In this document: piece after piece, positions 1 through 8,930 of the stretch
How the letters are laid out: every line of letters starts with the position of its first letter
Position numbering within the stretch: the first letter of the stretch is position 1
The notes under the pieces: model-generated
Told to the model about the DNA's origin: nothing
The model's input: only the letters and a program-made list of their open reading frames with translations
Database searches by the model: none
Origin: DATKWS01 sp035529435
GTDB taxonomy: Bacteria > Krumholzibacteriota > Krumholzibacteriia > Krumholzibacteriales > Krumholzibacteriaceae
Direction of reading: 5' to 3'
Assembly (NCBI GenBank): GCA_035529435.1
Contig: DATKWS010000075.1
Location: forward strand, 1-34,821
DNA: 34,821 nt
Program-made: the position numbers and the translations under genes

Positions 1-1
1 C

Positions 2-1164
2 ATATCCATAGCAATCCTCTCGCTGCCGCCGGTCTCCGGGCAGGGGGAGAACGATCGCTACGCGGCGCTCAACCGGTTGATCCGGGAGAAGGGGTACCAC
101 TGGATCGCCGGCAGGACGGGGGTTTCGGAGCTCTCCCCGGCCGAGAAGAAACAGCTCCTCGGTCGCATTCCCCCACCCCCCGGGACCGATTCCGGCATAC
201 CGGTCATCGAGGCGCCGGCCGGAGCGACATTCGCTCCCGTATTCGACTGGCGCGCGAGGGGGGAAACGACCGTGGCGAAAAACCAGGGCGGGTGCGGTTC
301 GTGCTGGGCCTTCGCCGCCGTCGGGCAGATGGAGTCGCACATCGCCATATACGAGGGGCGGTTCGAGGATCTCTCGGAGCAGCAGATACTCTCGTGCAAC
401 CCGTACGGCGCCGGGTGCGGCGGCGGCTGGGCGGAGGCCGCGTACGCGGTCTTCAAGGATTCGGGGGCGGTGCACGAGAACTGCATGCCGTACGAAACGC
501 GCGACGACCTGCCGTGCGCGATGGACGGTTGTCTCATTCACGGCCATATCTCCGGCTACAGCTCCGTATCGAACAACGTCACCGCGATCAAGCAGGCCCT
601 CCTCACGGGGCCGGTCTGGACGGGCATCGAGATCGTCGACCGGTTCTACGATTATGTCGGCGGCTGCTTCAACTGGGAGGACGTGGTCATCGGCTACCAT
701 GCCGTGCTGATCGTCGGCTGGGACGATACGAAGTGCGGCGGCGAGGGGGCATGGATCATCAAGAACAGCTGGGGGCGCTCCTGGGGACTCGATGGGTACG
801 GCTACGTCAAGTACGGCGCCAACGGCATCGGGAGCCCCACGTACCGGATAGACTACGCGCTCAATCCCGTCTACGTGCACGTCGATTCACCGACTCGCTC
901 GATCAGAACTACCCCAATCCGTTCAACGGCACGACGACTGTTCCCTACGAGGTCGCATCTCCCCGTTTCGTGGAGCTCGCGATCTTCAACCCGGCGGGGC
1001 AGCTCGTGCGGACGCTCGAGCGGCAACACCGCGCGGCGGGACGGTATCGAATCGTCTGGAACGGACGGGATGACGCGGGGCGCAGCGTCTCGTCGGGGGT
1101 ATACTTCTGCCGGATCGAAGCGGGCAGTTTCCGGGATACGCGGAAGATCATCTATCTCCGTTAG
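2..1164 (+). CDS. Papain-like (C1A) secreted cysteine protease with C-terminal sorting domain; 5' partial and frame-shifted
   Basis: The frame is open to the window edge. Its first visible residues are a hydrophobic run ending in Ser-Gly-Gln-Gly, which looks like the end of a signal peptide, so the true start lies upstream. The catalytic domain shows the oxyanion-hole Gln and nucleophile Cys (Cys codon 302-304, motif NQGGCGSCW), the active-site His (codon 698-700, GYHAVLIVGW) and Asn (codon 764-766, KNSWG). All are hallmarks of family C1A. After about position 886 this frame turns into Arg/Ser-rich nonsense running to 1189. The frame one base back continues with DQNYPNPFN followed by a typical FlgD-like/type A sorting domain, stopping at 1164. 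A one-base loss near 886-900 (real mutation or sequence error) best explains this. The role is extracellular protein breakdown. It converges with the next gene, 14 bases away. Confidence 0.85.
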   Translation, partial: IHSNPLAAAGLRAGGERSLRGAQPVDPGEGVPLDRRQDGGFGALPGREETAPRSHSPTPRDRFRHTGHRGAGRSDIRSRIRLAREGGNDRGEKPGRVRFVLGLRRRRADGVAHRHIRGAVRGSLGAADTLVQPVRRRVRRRLGGGRVRGLQGFGGGARELHAVRNARRPAVRDGRLSHSRPYLRLQLRIEQRHRDQAGPPHGAGLDGHRDRRPVLRLCRRLLQLGGRGHRLPCRADRRLGRYEVRRRGGMDHQEQLGALLGTRWVRLRQVRRQRHREPHVPDRLRAQSRLRARRFTDSLDQNYPNPFNGTTTVPYEVASPRFVELAIFNPAGQLVRTLERQHRAAGRYRIVWNGRDDAGRSVSSGVYFCRIEAGSFRDTRKIIYLR

Positions 1165-1178
1165 GGCCCCGGCGCTCC

Positions 1179-2234
1179 TCACGCCTTGAGGCTCTTGTCG
1201 ATATCCACGTTCATCAGCCAGCCGACGACCGGTTCATCCGTATGGCCCTTCTCCGTGACGAGGACATCCTGGCAGTGCTTCATCTCGTCCATCCTCGCCT
1301 TGGCATCGGCGAGCGTCGCATTCACCGGGACAAATGCGAGAGAGTCGACGGCCAGCGCGCGCAAAGGCTCTTCCTCGAGCAATTCGCCGAGATACAGCTT
1401 GTCCAACTCCAACGGCTGCTTGACCTGCGCCTCGGCGAGCGCGCAGCACCTGTCGGATATGAATTTGTACAGGAGGCTCTGGTGTATGATGCACAGTATC
1501 GATTCATCCTTCTCGAAGACGGGAATCCTCGTGACCATCTTGCTGAATTTCCCGCGGATCTCATCGATCGTTACGTCGGCCGGGGTCATGTCCTTCCCGA
1601 TCGTGATTCCGACGATCTTGCTCATGGGAACCATCGCCTCGGTAACGGACATCGTCTCTCCCAGCTTGTCCTTCCGCTCGTCGTCCCCTTCTCCCTGTGA
1701 TGTCTTGAAGAGGTTGTCGAACACCTCCCGCAGCTTATCGGCCGCCTGCTTCGAGAACATACCGGCCAGTCCCGCGATGCCCGTTATGCCGTAGGGGCTG
1801 AGATCCTCGCTCTGCGAACCCACGAGCAGGAGGCCGCCGCGAACCACGAAATACAGGAGCAGGGCGACGGCCATTCCGATGATCGGACGGAACATGTACC
1901 ACCAGAACCAGCTCGCCCTCATCGCGCGGTTCCCGGAATAGGTGACGAATGAAGTGGCCACGTGCACGCAGCCTCCCAGGGCTCCGGCGAGAATCACGAG
2001 CAGGAGCAACCGTGACTCCAGGCCGATATCGAAATTCCTCTGGGCCATCGTCACCGGCACGTACACGGCCTGCCCGGCATCGGGACCGACGCTCTTGACC
2101 GGCCAGATCTTGTAAATCAGAAACATCATCACGACGAACAGGATCAGCAGATAGATGATGAGAACCGCCCTCCTGATATTCGACATCGTGAGGGAATGAA
2201 ACTTTGATACCTTCTTGCCGGTGTTACCGGTCAT
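1179..2234 (-). CDS. Membrane protein with C-terminal CBS-domain pair
   Basis: 351 residues. The start ATG has GGAGGTG eight bases or so upstream. Three hydrophobic segments lie near residues 20-45, 73-95 and 106-132, so the N-terminal third is a small membrane domain. The C-terminal part (about 195-350) reads as a pair of CBS-like modules: a first one with MVPMSKIVGITIG and TRIPVFEKDES, a second ending in DVLVTEKGHTDEPVVGWL. CBS pairs usually bind adenine nucleotides and regulate a partner domain. Here the partner would be the membrane part or another protein. It lacks the ion-channel or MgtE/CorC domains that would name it. It is the last gene of a same-strand group behind eamA, 244 bases downstream. 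Function unknown; the CBS assignment is from sequence pattern. Confidence 0.75.
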   Translation of the reverse strand: MTGNTGKKVSKFHSLTMSNIRRAVLIIYLLILFVVMMFLIYKIWPVKSVGPDAGQAVYVPVTMAQRNFDIGLESRLLLLVILAGALGGCVHVATSFVTYSGNRAMRASWFWWYMFRPIIGMAVALLLYFVVRGGLLLVGSQSEDLSPYGITGIAGLAGMFSKQAADKLREVFDNLFKTSQGEGDDERKDKLGETMSVTEAMVPMSKIVGITIGKDMTPADVTIDEIRGKFSKMVTRIPVFEKDESILCIIHQSLLYKFISDRCCALAEAQVKQPLELDKLYLGELLEEEPLRALAVDSLAFVPVNATLADAKARMDEMKHCQDVLVTEKGHTDEPVVGWLMNVDIDKSLKA

Positions 2235-2478
2235 CGCTACACCTCCGGATCATCAGAGCGTAACCATATGCTTTTTGAGCGCCTTCGTTGTTTCTATGAC
2301 GAATACGAACCCGTTATCCTTGACGGCGGGATACGGGCACTACGCCCCAATCTTCGAACAGAGCACTGCTCACTCCCGCTTGTCATGATTTGCAGCAATC
2401 CCTCGCTGTAGGTCGGAGCATACATCGTACGGGCTGATATGTGCACGAATAATTTCACCGGGAACCGGCGCGCGACGC

Positions 2479-3354
2479 CTACCCCAGTATCACCAGCGCG
2501 ATACCGCCCACCGCAATGGCCGCGGCGATGACCTTGCGCCGCGAGAAGGCCTCCCCCAGGAATACGGAGGCGAGGATCAAAATGTAGATCGTGTTGGTCT
2601 GGTTGAGGATCGCCGCGATCGAAACCTTGGTGTATTTCATCCCCGCGATCCACATGATGAGGGCGAGGTACGAACCGAGGACCGTCCCGGGAATCGAGAA
2701 CCGCCACGCCCGGGACGGGCGGAATACGGAGAGGATCTCCCGCCTGCGCGACGAGATGAGTGTGGCCGGCAGCATGGCGGCGAGGCAGCCGAACTGGCGC
2801 ATCGCCGTCGCCCAGAGGACCGGCGAGTGGTCGAGCACCGGCTTGGCGATGACGATTCCGAATCCCAGCGTCGCCATCGATAAAACACCGTACACGATCC
2901 CGGTCGCGAGCCGGCGCGGCGTCACGCCGGCGGGTGGTGCATGCCGCGAGGCCACGATGACGCCGAGAATGATCAGCGCCATCCCGGCGTATTGCCGTAC
3001 GCCGATACTTTCGCCGACGAGGATATAGGCGAAGACGACGGTGAACGGCGAGTACAGGCAGTCCACGATCGCGTTGATCCCCGCACCGACGATATTGAGG
3101 CACATGTGGAACAGGGTATCGGAGATCGCGATCGCGATGATGCCGCTGGCGAACAGGATGAGGTAATCCATCAGGGGAGCCCGGTCCCAGAACGACTCCC
3201 GCATCATCAGCAGCGTGATCACGAACAGGCCGCACGATAGGCCGACCCTGAAGAGGTTCAGGGCATAGGGCGCGATCGTTTCTCCCGATCGCTTGAACAG
3301 AATCACCGCACCGGCCCACACGAGGGCCGATGCCAGAGCGAAAAATTCACCCAC
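2479..3354 (-). CDS. EamA (DMT) family transporter
   Basis: 291 residues made almost wholly of hydrophobic helices, about ten, in two tandem EamA halves (roughly 1-135 and 148-291). The first half opens with the typical ALVWAGAVILFKRS and has ILVGES before its last helix; the second has SVFLGEAF in the same place. This internal duplication is the hallmark of drug/metabolite transporters, which export amino acids, nucleotide precursors or other small metabolites. The substrate cannot be told from sequence. The start is GTG at 3354, preceded by a GAGGT ribosome site at about six bases; no ATG occurs near the N-terminus. It sits 111 bases behind the S46 peptidase gene on the same strand, so export of peptide-derived amino acids is a fair guess only. 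Confidence 0.88.
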   Translation of the reverse strand: MGEFFALASALVWAGAVILFKRSGETIAPYALNLFRVGLSCGLFVITLLMMRESFWDRAPLMDYLILFASGIIAIAISDTLFHMCLNIVGAGINAIVDCLYSPFTVVFAYILVGESIGVRQYAGMALIILGVIVASRHAPPAGVTPRRLATGIVYGVLSMATLGFGIVIAKPVLDHSPVLWATAMRQFGCLAAMLPATLISSRRREILSVFRPSRAWRFSIPGTVLGSYLALIMWIAGMKYTKVSIAAILNQTNTIYILILASVFLGEAFSRRKVIAAAIAVGGIALVILG

Positions 3355-3465
3355 GGAAACCTCGCGACGGGACGTATGCCCCGGCCATCCGCACGGGCCG
3401 AACGGGCGGAGCGGTCACGTGCCGCGCCCACTCCGCCCACGGCGAAATCGCTATTCCGCGCGGCG

Positions 3466-5709
3466 CTACCGAATTACCATCTCCTCAAGCAGCCGCCCGG
3501 CCCCGCTGAACTTGTCGAGGACGAACAGGATGTAGCGGGCGTCGACGCTGATCGCCCTCGTCACCTCCGCGTTGAAAAGGTAATCGGCCGAGATGCTCTC
3601 CCAATTGCCGTCGAAGGCGGCGCCGATCACCTCGCCCCGCGCGTTCAGGATCGGACTTCCCGAATTACCCCCCGTGATATCACAGGTCGAGAGAAAATCG
3701 ACCGGCACTTCATCGATCACGCCGTCGACGTAACCGCCGAAATCCTTTTTCTCGTACAGCTCGATCAGCTTCTCCGGCGCATCGAACGGATCCTCGCCGG
3801 TGTGCTTCTCGATGACGCCGGAGAGGGAGGTGATATAGTAATAATCGACCGCGTCCCGCGGCGAGTAACCCTGCACCGTCGCGTACGAGAGGCGCATCGT
3901 CCCGTTTGCATCGGGATAGAGCGCACCGCCCTTCCACGTCTTGTACGCCTCGATGAGGCGCGGTCTGATCGCCGTGATGGCGCCGCTGAATTCCTTGTCG
4001 TTATCCTCGAGCGCCTGGACCTCCGGGAACATCGCCGCGGCGAACCCGACGAAGGTGTCCCCCTCTTTCATCAGCTCGTCGTTCGAAAGCTCGAACATCC
4101 GCATCCGCTCCTCGGTCGAGCCGAGTTTGGTCCCGCCGTAGAGCCTGTCGAGAATCGCGTCGATCCGTTCCTCGTTGCTCTCGCCCGGCGCCTCCGCCAG
4201 CATTGCATCGAGCGCCTCGATCCGCTGATCGGCTGGAAGCTCCAGCGCGCGCATCATGAAATAACGGAGGACCTTCCGGTCCGTCGCCGGATCATAACTG
4301 CGCTCGATCATCCGCAGGCTCTGCTGGAGCCTCGGGATGTCACGTTCCTGGTATCCCGGCTCCCGATCCAGGTCGTCCTTGGCCTTCTCGACGCTCCACC
4401 GGTAGAGCGTGCCGGCCGCGCGCATCATCTGGCAGCCGAACCCGACGAAGCGCGTGATCTGCTGCTTTTCCCTCGTCGTTTCAATGTACCGCCCGTACAG
4501 TGCGCCGATCGACGGCAGGACATCACCGTACTTCTCCTTCATTGCGGGATTCCGGTCGAGCCAGGCTTTGAACTCCTTTTCCTGCTCTATCTTGCGCCCG
4601 AGGAGGCCTGCCTTCTCGAACCCCTCGAGCTGCCCCTCGTAATTCTTCATCGCGTTGTTCAGCATCGCATCGAGCGAGGCCACCTTGATGGCGACCGCCG
4701 GATCGCCCTCCGCCGCCTCCTGCAGTATGCCGATGATGTCGCCGAACAGCTTGACGAGTGTCGGGAAGTTGAAGCTCTGGTAGTGGTCGATCGAGTACGA
4801 GGTACGGTACCGCATCGTCTGGCCGGGGAATCCGATGATCATCGCGAAATCCCCCTGACTGACGCCCCGCGAGGAGAATGGCAGGAAAACAGCCGGTTCG
4901 TACGGAACATTCTCATCGGCGAACTCGGCCGAGCTGCCGTCCGGCGCGACGTACGCGCGGAAGAACGAGAAATCACCGGTGTGCCGCGGCCACATCCAGT
5001 TGTCGATGTCGCCGCCATAGTTCCCGATCGCCTGGGGCGGCGCATAGACGATCCTGATGTCCTTTATCGTGAAGTATGTGAAAAGCTTGTACTGCATGCC
5101 GCTGTAGAATTCGGCCACGGAGCATTCGACATCGCGTCCCTCCTCCGCCTCCTTGACGATCTCCTTGATTCGCTTCTCGATCGCCTCGTACCGTGCGATA
5201 CCGCTCATGCCATCCTCCACGGCGCCGAGCACCGAACCGGTCACATCCTTGATTGAGATCAGCACCGACGCGCGGTACCCCTCGGCCGGGATTTCCTCCG
5301 CGAAACTCCGCGTGTTGATGCCGTTCTCGATGTAGTTGCTCTCGGTATCGCTCGCCCGCTGGAGGGCCGTAAAGGCGACATGGTGATTGGTCAGAATGAG
5401 ACCCTTCGGTGAGACGAACGAACCGGTTCCCCCGCCGAGACTAATCACCCCGAAGGCGACCCCCTTCCCCCGGGGATCGTACAGCTCCTTCCTGGACAGC
5501 TCGAATCCGAGCTCCTCCATATGGTGAAATACCGCTTCGTCCAGTTGGTCGATCGGCCACATCCCCTCCACCGCGGCCATGGTATTCACCGCCACCGGTG
5601 TCTTGAGGGCCTTCTCCTCGGCGACCGGCGACGTTTTGGTCATCTTGCCGTTACAGCCGGTGAGAAGCAGTATGCAAACAGCCAGGACTATCAATACACG
5701 GGAACGCAT
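3466..5709 (-). CDS. S46 family dipeptidyl-peptidase, DPP7-like lipoprotein
   Basis: 747 residues, close to the family's ~700-720 plus a longer N-terminus. The start ATG at 5709 is set by a perfect AAGGAGGT four bases upstream. The protein begins with a lipoprotein signal peptide, lipobox LLTGC with Cys19. An upstream in-frame extension exists but lacks any signal. Chymotrypsin-fold S46 motifs are all present: TNHH (109-110, catalytic His), GGDIDNWMWPRHTGDFSF (234-250, catalytic Asp region) and GGNSGSP (catalytic Ser683). S46 enzymes release N-terminal dipeptides from oligopeptides at the cell surface or periplasm. Residue Gly701, 18 after the serine, matches the Gly of DPP7 rather than the Arg of DPP11, so hydrophobic rather than acidic P1 preference is expected (family knowledge from memory). 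First gene of its strand group. Confidence 0.93.
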   Translation of the reverse strand: MRSRVLIVLAVCILLLTGCNGKMTKTSPVAEEKALKTPVAVNTMAAVEGMWPIDQLDEAVFHHMEELGFELSRKELYDPRGKGVAFGVISLGGGTGSFVSPKGLILTNHHVAFTALQRASDTESNYIENGINTRSFAEEIPAEGYRASVLISIKDVTGSVLGAVEDGMSGIARYEAIEKRIKEIVKEAEEGRDVECSVAEFYSGMQYKLFTYFTIKDIRIVYAPPQAIGNYGGDIDNWMWPRHTGDFSFFRAYVAPDGSSAEFADENVPYEPAVFLPFSSRGVSQGDFAMIIGFPGQTMRYRTSYSIDHYQSFNFPTLVKLFGDIIGILQEAAEGDPAVAIKVASLDAMLNNAMKNYEGQLEGFEKAGLLGRKIEQEKEFKAWLDRNPAMKEKYGDVLPSIGALYGRYIETTREKQQITRFVGFGCQMMRAAGTLYRWSVEKAKDDLDREPGYQERDIPRLQQSLRMIERSYDPATDRKVLRYFMMRALELPADQRIEALDAMLAEAPGESNEERIDAILDRLYGGTKLGSTEERMRMFELSNDELMKEGDTFVGFAAAMFPEVQALEDNDKEFSGAITAIRPRLIEAYKTWKGGALYPDANGTMRLSYATVQGYSPRDAVDYYYITSLSGVIEKHTGEDPFDAPEKLIELYEKKDFGGYVDGVIDEVPVDFLSTCDITGGNSGSPILNARGEVIGAAFDGNWESISADYLFNAEVTRAISVDARYILFVLDKFSGAGRLLEEMVIR

Positions 5710-5827
5710 GCGGACCTCCTTCCTCGATACAGCACCACGGCCGCCTCCGTACCATTCGCTCTGCCGCGCCTCCGTCCGGCGGCAGTTCGGCCATGGCCCG
5801 GATAGAGACATATCAAAACGGAACGCT

Positions 5828-5856
5828 ATGGTAGCATGGCGACGACCGTCCGACAA
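5828..5856 (-). promoter_or_regulatory. Possible sigma70-type promoter for the S46 peptidase gene
   Basis: On the minus strand TTGTCG (5856-5851) and TACCAT (5833-5828) are separated by 17 bases. Each matches four of six consensus positions. It would give a leader of about 110 bases before the ATG at 5709. The match is modest and no start site is known. Confidence 0.3.
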
Positions 5857-5973
5857 AGGGAGATTTCACATCGGCGGCAATCGCCTGAGCCATACTGTAT
5901 ACGCCGGACCTGTGGATGGTGTTTCAACGCCGAAGGGAGTGATACGGGGATGATGAAAATGCCGACGCCGGGA

Positions 5974-7101
5974 TCAATACTCCTGGAGGACCTTCTCCCA
6001 CTCTTTCGCGACGGCGATCCGCTTCCTCACGAGCTGGCTGATCTTCGGACTCTTCGCCTTTTCCCTGAGCTCCTCCCACTCCTGGATCGCCTGTTCAACC
6101 TCGCCCAGCCGTGCGTGTAGATATCCCTTTATGAACATCGTCTTCTGGTTATCCGGCCTGGCCGCACGGGCCTTGCGCAGGTACACGAGCGCCTCGCTCA
6201 ACCGGTCGAGCTTGTAATAGATCTCGCCGAGCATGCGCAGCGCATCGAAGCAATCCGGGGCCAGCTGGATCGCCTTTTCGAATTCCGCCGCGGCCTTCTC
6301 GAGGTTGAGGTTTTCGTAGTACTCCCGGCCTCCGCTGAGCAGGTCCTGAACGCGGCGCTGCATGCCGCCGCTTTGACCATTTTCATGTTCGTCCACGACG
6401 AGCTCTATGACACTCATCACGACCAGCCCGTAAATCAATTTGCTCGTGGCGAAAAGTTCCTCACCGACGGCTTCATTGATCTCGGATACCGATCGCTTGC
6501 CATCGATAAGGGAGAGAATTTCCCATTCCCTCGGTTTGAGATTCATGCCCTGGTTGTTCTGGTTTTCCGAGCAGAAACGGAACACCGAGTGTTCGGATGG
6601 AACCTTGCTCTTGATATTGGACCATTCATCGATCCGGCGCGCCCCCTCGAGAATGAGATTTTCGGTATTGAGCGTGATGAGGACCTCGCGTGGCCTGTCG
6701 AGCTGCTCCTCGATGAAGCTGTATTCTCCCCCGTCCCATTTGAATATCTCGTACACGCACTCGCGCACGCGCGAGGCGAGAAAATTCTCCACGTGACTCT
6801 TTGAAACGATCCCCTCCCCCTCGATGCACTCGACAAGGTCACCATACCCCGGCATCGCTTTTTCCACCTTCATTCGGGCCTTCTCGTCCAGCACGCCCCA
6901 TTCGACCATCAGCTCGGAAATCGATTTCGGGACACGATCGTGAACCGCGGCAAAGCACACGGCCCCCTCGTGGAACAGCACCTGGGCATCCTTGTTATCG
7001 GGGGCGCCTGAAATGAGCAGCCGTCCCGTCTTGCGGTTCAGGTACAGCACCTGGAACAGATCGAACAACCCGAGTTCCCGAATCGATGACTGGATCGTCA
7101 T
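5974..7101 (-). CDS. DUF4388 (PATAN-type) and TPR protein, last gene of the chemotaxis operon
   Basis: 375 residues, soluble. The N-terminus (about 1-105) fits DUF4388/PATAN: an opening IRELGLFDLFQVLYLNRKTGRLLI, then a strand with LFHEGAVCFA and a helix ISELMVEWGVL. The middle (about 165-240) has a winged-helix-like region with EWEILSLIDGKRSVSEI. The C-terminus (about 255-360) carries tandem TPRs (AAAEFEKAIQLAPDCFDALRML and relatives). PATAN domains in cyanobacteria are tied to CheY-like proteins and to control of type IV pili; here the gene closes a che operon, 20 bases after another TPR gene. An output or scaffold role downstream of CheY is inference. The start ATG has GAAAGGAA upstream. 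Alternative: a generic scaffold similar to deltaproteobacterial DUF4388 proteins. Confidence 0.82.
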   Translation of the reverse strand: MTIQSSIRELGLFDLFQVLYLNRKTGRLLISGAPDNKDAQVLFHEGAVCFAAVHDRVPKSISELMVEWGVLDEKARMKVEKAMPGYGDLVECIEGEGIVSKSHVENFLASRVRECVYEIFKWDGGEYSFIEEQLDRPREVLITLNTENLILEGARRIDEWSNIKSKVPSEHSVFRFCSENQNNQGMNLKPREWEILSLIDGKRSVSEINEAVGEELFATSKLIYGLVVMSVIELVVDEHENGQSGGMQRRVQDLLSGGREYYENLNLEKAAAEFEKAIQLAPDCFDALRMLGEIYYKLDRLSEALVYLRKARAARPDNQKTMFIKGYLHARLGEVEQAIQEWEELREKAKSPKISQLVRKRIAVAKEWEKVLQEY

Positions 7102-7121
7102 GGTATCATTCCTTTCGCACG

Positions 7122-8906
7122 CTATATTTCGAATTTGATCTCCTCCAAGGACTCTGCGAATTCCCCACCTTCACCACCCTCCACCCCACTGTTCTTTGCG
7201 GAGACGTCGACCTTACCGGCCTCGATTTCCGTGATCTTTCTGAGTCCTTCAGTCACGACCGATGTGAGAGGATCGCGGATCTTGTCGAACCGGCGGTTTA
7301 TCCCGGCCTGGAGCAGCTCTATCAGATCGTCACTCGGTTCATTGGGGAGCGAGGAACTCACCATCGTCGGCATCACCTTCACCTGGTCGTCAAGAACGAG
7401 CGAAAAATGCATGCCCGTATAGGTCCGGTTGACCTTGGACGCAGCGAGAATCGCTTGTATCGCTCCCTGGAAATCCTCCTCCCGCAGGAAAATGAGCCCT
7501 TTGAGATATATAGCGTCGCTGTGATGGCGCTCGAGCGAGAGTGCGCTCTCTATATCAAACAGCGCCAGCGTCATACGATTCAGCTTGTAATTGAGAAGGG
7601 CCCGCTTCTCGTACAGTTTCGCACTCTTCCCCATGAAGGCCTCGAGCCGCTGGATCAGATTCTCGGCCATCGGGTATTCTTCCTTCAGCACATTGCAATT
7701 CAAGAAGTTGTAGTTCAGCTCCTGGTGGTACAGTTTGTGATTCAGACCCTTCTTGAACATCCGTTCGGCATCCTCTATGAGACCGACCTGGTACAGGAGC
7801 ACGCCGAGATTGTTCATCGTGTCCGGGGCCGCGGAATTGAGCCTGAAGGACTGGAGGTAGCAGGCGGCGGCCTCGAAGAATTCCTCCCTGAGATGATACA
7901 CGCTCCCCAGAAGACGGAATCCTTCGGCGTTCTCCGTGTTGATCTCGAGTGCCCGGAGGAAATTGGCCAGCGCCCGATCCCTTCTGCCCTCCGCGAGCTG
8001 CACCTTGCCGATCTCGAGGTGGACACGATCCTTGTCGGGCATCTCGTTGAGCGCCTTCTGGAACTCCTTGAGGGCCTCCTTCATGTATCCCCGCTCACGG
8101 TATGCGGTTCCGAGCGTGAACGATGTGCTCTCCAGGCTCGGAACGTCCCTTCCCATGCCGTTCATGGCCGCATCGGAACCCTCACCGCCGTATTCGGACA
8201 GTGCGAGATTGGCCTCGGTATTCTGGAACGAGGGATTGAGGCGTGAAGCGACGCGGCTCTCCTCGAGCGCATCCTGCAGGTGACCGACGTCACCGTATGC
8301 GAACGACAGGAGAAAATGTGACCGCCAGTAATCCGCATCGAGCTTGATCGCCGTTCGGAGCTCCGAAATCGCTTCCTCGGTCCGACCGAGATTGTAGTAG
8401 ATCTCGCCGAGATCCGTATGGAACACGGTGGATTTGGCCACATCTTCGCTCACGTACAGGTAATGCTCGAGGGCTTGCTGGTACAACCCTTGCGCCTTCA
8501 GCACGCTGCCGAGGTGCAGGCGCGCCAGAAAATGATCGGGTTTCTTCGCAACGACCTCGCCGAGCACGTTGAGCGCCTCCTGGAATTTCCCCATATTCTG
8601 GTAGCTGACACCGAGCCTCAGTATCACCTCGGTGTTATCGGGAGATTCCTCGACCTCCTTCTTCCAGCGGCTGACATCGGGGTCTTCCATGCCGGTCTCC
8701 GAAAAGAGGTACTGGAGGTTCTCACGCGCGAGATCGAACCGCGGATCGAGCTTGAGTGCCTCCTTGAACTGGACGATCGCCTCCCCGTACATCCCCTTCT
8801 TGAAATAGAGGACCCCGAGATTGTTCAGTGCACCCGGATCATTGCGGTCGACTCGAGAAGCGAAACTGCGCAGAACGTCTTGTTCCTTCCCGTTCTTGTC
8901 CGACAT
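7122..8906 (-). CDS. Large tetratricopeptide-repeat protein in the chemotaxis operon
   Basis: 594 residues, no signal peptide or membrane helix, so cytoplasmic. TPR-like 34-residue units run from about residue 24 (ALNNLGVLYFKKGMYGEAIVQFKEALKLDP) to about 470, roughly ten or more units, with a non-repeat spacer around 235-255. The last 120 residues are not repeat-like and end in an acidic, Gly-rich stretch (EGGEGGEFAESLEEIKFEI). TPR arrays bind partner proteins. The operon position between cheY and the PATAN gene suggests a scaffold for the signalling output, but no partner can be named from sequence. Start ATG preceded by AAAGGA. The gap from cheY is 24 bases and to the next gene 20 bases. 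Confidence 0.85.
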   Translation of the reverse strand: MSDKNGKEQDVLRSFASRVDRNDPGALNNLGVLYFKKGMYGEAIVQFKEALKLDPRFDLARENLQYLFSETGMEDPDVSRWKKEVEESPDNTEVILRLGVSYQNMGKFQEALNVLGEVVAKKPDHFLARLHLGSVLKAQGLYQQALEHYLYVSEDVAKSTVFHTDLGEIYYNLGRTEEAISELRTAIKLDADYWRSHFLLSFAYGDVGHLQDALEESRVASRLNPSFQNTEANLALSEYGGEGSDAAMNGMGRDVPSLESTSFTLGTAYRERGYMKEALKEFQKALNEMPDKDRVHLEIGKVQLAEGRRDRALANFLRALEINTENAEGFRLLGSVYHLREEFFEAAACYLQSFRLNSAAPDTMNNLGVLLYQVGLIEDAERMFKKGLNHKLYHQELNYNFLNCNVLKEEYPMAENLIQRLEAFMGKSAKLYEKRALLNYKLNRMTLALFDIESALSLERHHSDAIYLKGLIFLREEDFQGAIQAILAASKVNRTYTGMHFSLVLDDQVKVMPTMVSSSLPNEPSDDLIELLQAGINRRFDKIRDPLTSVVTEGLRKITEIEAGKVDVSAKNSGVEGGEGGEFAESLEEIKFEI

Positions 8907-8930
8907 ATTCCGGTCCTTTCATGTTGCTCG

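Noticed and set aside
3376..5256. Open frame of 626 codons on plus opposite the S46 peptidase gene
   Set aside because: It is the antisense shadow of a conserved GC-rich gene; it has no recognisable domain or ribosome site, and its Arg/Leu/Glu-rich composition is typical of such shadows.
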